NCBI GenBank assembly: GCA_045639045.1
Contig: JAZUCI010000052.1
Coordinates: 1-17,863, forward strand
DNA: 17,863 nucleotides
Source: SIG402 sp045639045
GTDB lineage: Bacteria > Bacillota > Clostridia > Christensenellales > Borkfalkiaceae
Direction of reading: 5' to 3'
A model generated the notes under the pieces. The model ran no database searches, was not told the origin of the DNA, and saw only the letters and a program-made list of their open reading frames with translations. How positions within the stretch are numbered: the first letter of the stretch is position 1; each line of letters begins with the position of its first letter. Positions 13,364 through 17,863 of the stretch are shown here, piece after piece. Made by a program: the position numbers and the translations under genes.

Positions 13364-14089
13364 ATGTTAGAAATTCAAAATTTAACCAAAAGCTATGCAG
13401 GTTCTTCCGTAAACGCGGTTGAAGATCTTTCCCTTTCCCTTAAGGCGGGGGAAATTTACGGCTTTTTAGGCTCGAACGGTGCCGGGAAAAGCACCACGAT
13501 TAAAAGCCTTGTTGGGATTTACCCCTTTCAACACGGGGATATTTTCATTAACGGCATTTCCATTAAAACCGATCCGCTAAAAGCGAAAATGCACATTGGT
13601 TACGTTTCGGATAACCACGCCGTTTTCGAACGTTTAACGGGGCGCGAATACGTAAACCATATGGCGAATTTATACCGCGTGGATATGAAGGATGCGGAAG
13701 AACGCTGCAATCGCCTTTTGAAGATTTTCCATTTGGAGGATGCGTTCGACCATCAAATTAAAAGCTATTCGCACGGTATGAAACAAAAAATTTCGGTTAT
13801 CGGCGCACTTGTGCATAACCCCAAACTTTGGGTGTTGGACGAACCTTTGACCGGATTAGACCCCCAAAGTTCTTACCAATTAAAGCAAGTTATGAAACAA
13901 CACGCAAAGGAAGGCAACACCGTATTCTTTAGCTCGCATATCTTGGACGTAGTTGAAAACCTGTGCGACCGTTGCTGTATTATTCGCAAGGGACACTTGC
14001 AAGGCGTTTACGATTTGAAAGAATTAAAACAAAGCGGACAATCTTTGGAAGAAATCTTTATGAGCGTTTCGGGCGTAAACGAGGATTGA
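13364..14089 (+). CDS. ABC transporter ATP-binding protein
   Basis: This 241-residue nucleotide-binding subunit has Walker A GSNGAGKST (36-44), the ABC signature in variant form YSHGMKQK (135-142), Walker B LWVLDEP (155-161), D-loop GLDP and the H-loop histidine H192 (SSHILD). The Q-loop glutamine is replaced in VSDNHAVFE (81-89), a variant common in ABC-2-type exporters. It would energise the permease encoded 10 bases downstream. It lies 18 bases after the YwaF-like gene with an AAGGA ribosome-binding sequence. The transported substrate is unknown; families of this type export drugs, peptides or lipids. Confidence 0.93.
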   Translation: MLEIQNLTKSYAGSSVNAVEDLSLSLKAGEIYGFLGSNGAGKSTTIKSLVGIYPFQHGDIFINGISIKTDPLKAKMHIGYVSDNHAVFERLTGREYVNHMANLYRVDMKDAEERCNRLLKIFHLEDAFDHQIKSYSHGMKQKISVIGALVHNPKLWVLDEPLTGLDPQSSYQLKQVMKQHAKEGNTVFFSSHILDVVENLCDRCCIIRKGHLQGVYDLKELKQSGQSLEEIFMSVSGVNED

Positions 14090-14099
14090 GGAATTTTAG

Positions 14100-15725
14100 A
14101 TGGACACGATTTTACGTCTTTTAAAATTACAAATTGATAACAAAACGGACTTGCTAAAAACCGCCTCCCCCCTAAAAATGTTGGTAGCAGCCCTTAAACT
14201 AATCCTAGGGCTTGCCGTTGCAACGTTAATTTTGGGGTACTTTCTGTTTTCGGTAGTGGCTTCGGGCATTTCTATTTCCAAGGGGCTATTGGCGTTCGTT
14301 TTACTGGTTACGCAGTTAATTTCCTTCGTTTTCGCGATTGGAAATATTATTTCCACCCTTTATTTGAGTAGAGATAACGAACTTTTAATTTGTTTACCCG
14401 TTTCTTCCAACCAACTGTTTATTTCTAAAATCATTTTAATTTACTTAAAGGAAGTATTCGTAAACACGCTAATTTCCGTACCCCTGTTTATCGGGCTTGC
14501 GTTTTTTGGCGGTTTTGGATTAAGTTTTTATCTTTCCCTGCCCCTTTTACTTTTGATTTTACCCATTTTCCCCATCGTTATGGCGGCTTTCGTTAGCGTT
14601 CCCATTATGATGATTATTCGTTTTTTGCGCCGCCATTCCCTGCTTGCAATCTTCACCATTTTAGGTTTGGTTGCGGTAACCATGTGGGGTTATATTTCCT
14701 TGATTGGGGGAATTAGCGGATCCTTCTTCTTTTCGGGCGACAAAATCGCGTTAATGCAAAAAATGAACGCTTCCATCACGAACGCGGGCAGTAAAATCCT
14801 TCTTTACTTCCAAATGGCGGGTGGTCTTACGGCGTTTTCCGATTGGATTTGGTATTTGCTTTTCGTGGGAATTTGCGCAATGCTTGCGGTTGGCGCGATT
14901 TTCACGGTTCGCCCCATTTATTTCAAGATGGCAATGTCCTCCCTGGAAAACAAGGTAAGCGAAACGGCAAAACCCAAAAAGTTCAAAAAGGAATCCCCCT
15001 TTATTTCGCTTATCAAACGCGAAACGCTTTGTATTTTCCGTTCCCCCACGCAAATTTTTGAATACTTCTTATTTACCTTGCTTATGCCCTTTATCGTATT
15101 TTCGTACGATAAGCTGATGATGACCACGGTAGAAAATACTTTGGGTAAAAATATGGTTGGGGGCGCGCACATTATGGTCGTTACCATTTTGGCAATGCTT
15201 TCCAACATCGTTTCCGCGTCTGCAATTTCCCGCGAAGGCGGAAACTTCCACACCTCAAAAACCGTACCCGTGAACTATTACACGCAAATTTTTGCAAAAT
15301 TCGCATTCAACGCGTTTTTCACCTTTTGCGCGCTGATGGTTACGATGGGTATTTCCTTCTTTATTAAAACTTCGGACGGGGCGGTTGCTTATCCCCCCCT
15401 ACAACTGATTTTGGGTACGGCTGCAGTATTCCTGCTTTCGCTTGGGCATATTGCGCTTAGCATTGATTTAGATATTAAAAACCCCACCCCCAACTTGCAA
15501 GGCAACGAGCAAGCAAGCATCACCAGTAAAAGCACCCCTATAAGCATCTGTATTGGCTTACTTTTGGGGTTGATTATGGGTACTTACGTAATTCTTAGCG
15601 CTTCCCAATCGGTAACCGTAACGCCCTATTTGATTTTGCTTGGCTTAACCGCGGCTTTCGCGATATGGCGTTTGAATACGTTGGTTTTACGTATTCAAGC
15701 GAACTACAACAAAATAGAGATGTAA
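14100..15725 (+). CDS. ABC exporter permease (putative ABC_tran_2-like)
   Basis: This 541-residue integral membrane protein has about twelve hydrophobic helices in two halves, separated by a charged cytoplasmic segment SLENKVSETAKPKKFKKESP (about 281-300). Segments LYLSRDNELLICLPVS (about 89-104) and SAISREGGNFHTSKTVPV (about 375-392) occur in large ABC-2-like permeases whose function is poorly known. So does the DIKNPTPNLQGNEQAS segment (about 458-473). A GAGGA ribosome-binding sequence lies between the ATPase stop and ATG 14100. It is the membrane partner of the ATPase. The direction is inferred as export because no solute-binding protein is encoded nearby. The substrate is unknown. Confidence 0.85.
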   Translation: MDTILRLLKLQIDNKTDLLKTASPLKMLVAALKLILGLAVATLILGYFLFSVVASGISISKGLLAFVLLVTQLISFVFAIGNIISTLYLSRDNELLICLPVSSNQLFISKIILIYLKEVFVNTLISVPLFIGLAFFGGFGLSFYLSLPLLLLILPIFPIVMAAFVSVPIMMIIRFLRRHSLLAIFTILGLVAVTMWGYISLIGGISGSFFFSGDKIALMQKMNASITNAGSKILLYFQMAGGLTAFSDWIWYLLFVGICAMLAVGAIFTVRPIYFKMAMSSLENKVSETAKPKKFKKESPFISLIKRETLCIFRSPTQIFEYFLFTLLMPFIVFSYDKLMMTTVENTLGKNMVGGAHIMVVTILAMLSNIVSASAISREGGNFHTSKTVPVNYYTQIFAKFAFNAFFTFCALMVTMGISFFIKTSDGAVAYPPLQLILGTAAVFLLSLGHIALSIDLDIKNPTPNLQGNEQASITSKSTPISICIGLLLGLIMGTYVILSASQSVTVTPYLILLGLTAAFAIWRLNTLVLRIQANYNKIEM

Positions 15726-15737
15726 GGAGAGCGCGTT

Positions 15738-16682
15738 ATGAAAAAAACGATGATTATCATCCTTGCAGTTCTTCCCATATTTTTACTGTTTATTATTTCC
15801 ACCTTGGCGGATATTACCGCCCCGCTGGTATATAACGAGGTAGAAGGCGTTACCTTCGTTAACGCTGATACAAACGCCACGATGGAAAACGGCGAAATCG
15901 TTGTTTTAGAAGAAGGGACTTCTAAAAAGGTGCTTTATCAAGTTCTTCCCACCATTGCGGATAACCAAAAAGTAACCGTAAAAAGCAACGAAACGCAAAT
16001 TTGCACGGTAGAATTAATGAACGAAGGCGAAGTTTGGATAACGGGCGTTGCGGTGGGTGTAACCGAAGTGTTTATCACCACCGAAGAAGGCGGAAAAACG
16101 GCAAAATTGACCGTTCAAGTACGCGGCAACCCCAACGTTACCAGCGTTGTGCTTTCCGAAACCGAACTGACTTTAACCGTTGGGGATAGCAAAACGATAT
16201 CCGCCACGGTACAAGGCCCTTCGGCAACCAACCGTAACGTACTGTTCACTTCCCTAACCCCCGCGGTTGCAAAAGTAACGCCTAACGGTAAAATTACCGC
16301 CGTTTCCGAAGGAACCGCTATGATTTTGGTAACCACGATGGAAGGTGGCTTTACCGCCACTTGTACGGTAACCGTTTTACCCGGGAACCCCGCGCTTTCG
16401 TTTGATTTTAGCAGCGAGCCCTTGATTATGCAGACGGGGAACGGATACTTTTCCCAAATCACCGAAATTAACTTACCCAACTTCCTTGTTTACGATGAAA
16501 ACCGCGTAAACCCCGAAAACGTGAAATACGTAATCAGTTCGGGAAGCGCAAGCGGCTCTTTGGACGAAAACAACGTATTAACCTTAACGAAAACCGGTAT
16601 CGTGCGTATTCTTGCGTACGTTGGGGAAAAGGAAAACCCCACTTACAGTACCGAAATTAGAATTTCCCTGCCTTGGGAATAA
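15738..16682 (+). CDS. Membrane-anchored protein with two bacterial Ig-like (Big_2-type) domains
   Basis: The protein has 314 residues. Residues 1-24 are a basic start plus a long hydrophobic stretch (MKKTMIIILAVLPIFLLFII), a signal anchor or uncleaved signal peptide with no lipobox cysteine. The first Ig-like domain is at about 34-127 (GEVWITGVAVGVTEVFITTE). The second and clearest is at about 134-213, with SVVLSETELTLTVGDSKTI, the typical VTPNGKITAVSEGTAMI and a final TCTVTV strand. The C-terminal 100 residues are beta-rich and unrecognised. Predicted extracellular location. AAGGAG lies at 15724-15729, 13 bases after the permease stop, so it is in the same operon. Possible roles are adhesion or as an accessory to the exporter; neither is shown. 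Confidence 0.82.
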   Translation: MKKTMIIILAVLPIFLLFIISTLADITAPLVYNEVEGVTFVNADTNATMENGEIVVLEEGTSKKVLYQVLPTIADNQKVTVKSNETQICTVELMNEGEVWITGVAVGVTEVFITTEEGGKTAKLTVQVRGNPNVTSVVLSETELTLTVGDSKTISATVQGPSATNRNVLFTSLTPAVAKVTPNGKITAVSEGTAMILVTTMEGGFTATCTVTVLPGNPALSFDFSSEPLIMQTGNGYFSQITEINLPNFLVYDENRVNPENVKYVISSGSASGSLDENNVLTLTKTGIVRILAYVGEKENPTYSTEIRISLPWE

Positions 16683-16750
16683 TATTAGTTCAACTTGATT
16701 TCGTTTTGAAATCTAAAATTGATAAATAAATTCAAAGGAGAATTTAAAAA

Positions 16751-17863
16751 ATGAGGACACTTAAAAAACTTTTCATTTGCTTGTTCCTTGTTACCAGCCT
16801 TGCGGCTTGCTTGGTTGCGTGTGGCGAAAACCCTTCCCCCACCACCTTAAAATTAACCGCAAGCAAAACGGTAGCGGCGCGCGGTGAATCGGTTACCTTA
16901 ACTGCGGTAACGCAGCAAGAAGGTAAAGAAGATGCAACCGCCGAAGGCGCAACTTACGAAATCGTTTCGGGTAACACGAACGCTACCCTGAACGGAAACG
17001 TTTTAACCGTTACCGCTACTGCGGAAAACGGCGCAACCGTTACGGTTCAGGCAAAAGCGCAAGTGGGCGGCAAGGAAATCACCTCCAACACCGTTACCAT
17101 TACGGTTTCCATCCCCTTGACGGGCATTACCGCATCTGCAAACGGCGTAACGAACGTTTTAGCAGGTGGGAACGTAATGCTTTCCATGACCGCAACCCCC
17201 GCGGAAGCTTCCCTTACGGGCGCTACTTGGACGGTAACCGAAGGGGAAACCCTTTGCTCCATTACGGGTAACGCGCTTTTGGTGAATTCTACCGCGCACA
17301 CGGGCGACGTAATTAAAGTAAAAGCAGTTTGCGGCACCGTAGAAAGCGAAGAACTGACCTTTACCGTTGGTTATCCCTTGGAATCCCTTACGGTTACCTT
17401 GGCTGGCTCGCAAAACGTATTAAACGGTAGCACCACCATGCTTTCGGTTGCTAAAGCACCCGAAAACGCAACCGATGCGGAATACACCTGGGTATTTACC
17501 GAAGGCGGCGACTATGCAACCATTATGTACAACATTTTGGTTGTAAACGACGAAGCTCCCCTTGGTTCTACCATCACCTTTAAAGCGGTTTGCGGCAGCA
17601 TTGAAAGTGCGCCCATCACCGTTACGGTTGGTGTTCCCATTAACAGCCTTACCGCTTCTACCACCGCACCCGCCGTGTTAGATAAGGGTAACAACTACCC
17701 CGTAAAAGTAACCGCTACCCCCGCAAACGCAACCCTTACCAACGTTACTTGGGAAGTAACCGAAGGCAAGGATTACGCTTCGGTTACGGACGGCATCCTT
17801 TCCATTAAGGCAAACACCCCCGCAGGTACCACGGTAAAAATCCTTGCAAAGAGCGGTACGATT
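16751..17863 (+). CDS. Ig-like repeat lipoprotein (C-terminus beyond window)
   Basis: The open frame runs from ATG 16751 to the window end, 371 residues with no stop. The N-terminus is a lipoprotein signal: MRTLKK, a hydrophobic core, then two overlapping lipobox candidates SLAAC (C20) and LVACG (C24); C24 followed by GENPS is the likelier lipidation site. The rest is a tandem of Ig-like repeats. The segments PLTGIT (122), PLESLT (209) and PINSLT (296) recur exactly 87 residues apart, and each unit carries a motif such as ATWTVTEG, YTWVFTEG or TWEVTEG. The ribosome-binding sequence AAAGGAG is at 16734-16740. It probably sits on the outside of the cytoplasmic membrane. Internal repeats may continue well past the window. 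Confidence 0.85.
   Translation, partial: MRTLKKLFICLFLVTSLAACLVACGENPSPTTLKLTASKTVAARGESVTLTAVTQQEGKEDATAEGATYEIVSGNTNATLNGNVLTVTATAENGATVTVQAKAQVGGKEITSNTVTITVSIPLTGITASANGVTNVLAGGNVMLSMTATPAEASLTGATWTVTEGETLCSITGNALLVNSTAHTGDVIKVKAVCGTVESEELTFTVGYPLESLTVTLAGSQNVLNGSTTMLSVAKAPENATDAEYTWVFTEGGDYATIMYNILVVNDEAPLGSTITFKAVCGSIESAPITVTVGVPINSLTASTTAPAVLDKGNNYPVKVTATPANATLTNVTWEVTEGKDYASVTDGILSIKANTPAGTTVKILAKSGTI

Noticed and set aside
16683..16750. Separate promoter for the Ig-like lipoprotein in the 68-base gap
   Set aside because: The AT-rich gap has only poor matches (for example TTGATT with a 19-base spacer), so co-transcription with the upstream operon is the simpler reading, although this gap is longer than others in the operon.
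1..17863. CRISPR array, insertion sequence, phage genes or rRNA/tRNA genes
   Set aside because: No regular direct-repeat and spacer array, transposase, integrase or RNA gene signature was seen on either strand.

Overview
The window reads as a chromosomal segment of a Gram-positive, Clostridia-like member of the Bacillota, possibly an uncultivated gut lineage. The evidence is an infC-rpmI-rplT operon behind a terminator leader of the Firmicutes L20 type, a threonyl-tRNA synthetase gene behind a T-box, a YtxC-like gene upstream of thrS, a lipoprotein signal, and housekeeping promoters of the TTGACA-N17-TATAAT type. No species is claimed.

Layout. Minus strand, 1-1952: ruvC-ruvA-ruvB (ruvB runs off the left edge), with a promoter at 2004-2032. 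Plus strand, 2400-5149: a sugar cassette with its own promoter and terminator. It holds an HTH-PfkB kinase fusion, a D-lyxose isomerase-type cupin and a class II ketose-phosphate aldolase. Plus strand, 5184-5650: two tandem promoter-driven, structured, apparently non-coding transcription units that share a 5' hairpin. Minus strand, 5691-10837: thrS (T-box), then infC-rpmI-rplT (L20 leader, AUU start), then a TrmH/SpoU methyltransferase and yebC, ending in a terminator. Minus strand, 10855-11722: a YtxC-like gene. Plus strand, 11765-17863: an operon of a YwaF-like membrane protein, an ABC ATPase, an ABC permease, a membrane-anchored Ig-like (Big) protein and an Ig-like repeat lipoprotein that runs off the right edge.

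How the parts fit. The minus-strand genes are translation and DNA-repair housekeeping. yebC and ruvC, often neighbours in bacteria, are separated here by the oppositely oriented sugar cassette and the two RNA units, so that block looks inserted. The cassette can be read as isomerase, ketose kinase and aldolase making DHAP plus a short aldehyde. The kinase carries its own DNA-binding domain and could regulate its own operon. The right-hand operon looks like a cell-envelope or export module with surface Ig-like proteins.

The most novel element is the pair of small RNA units at 5234-5395 and 5501-about 5650. They have near-identical promoter architecture, transcription predicted to start on the same G, a shared 5' hairpin with one compensatory base-pair change, and different 3' domains. 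No decisive computation or search could be run, so every family name rests on recalled motifs and gene order.
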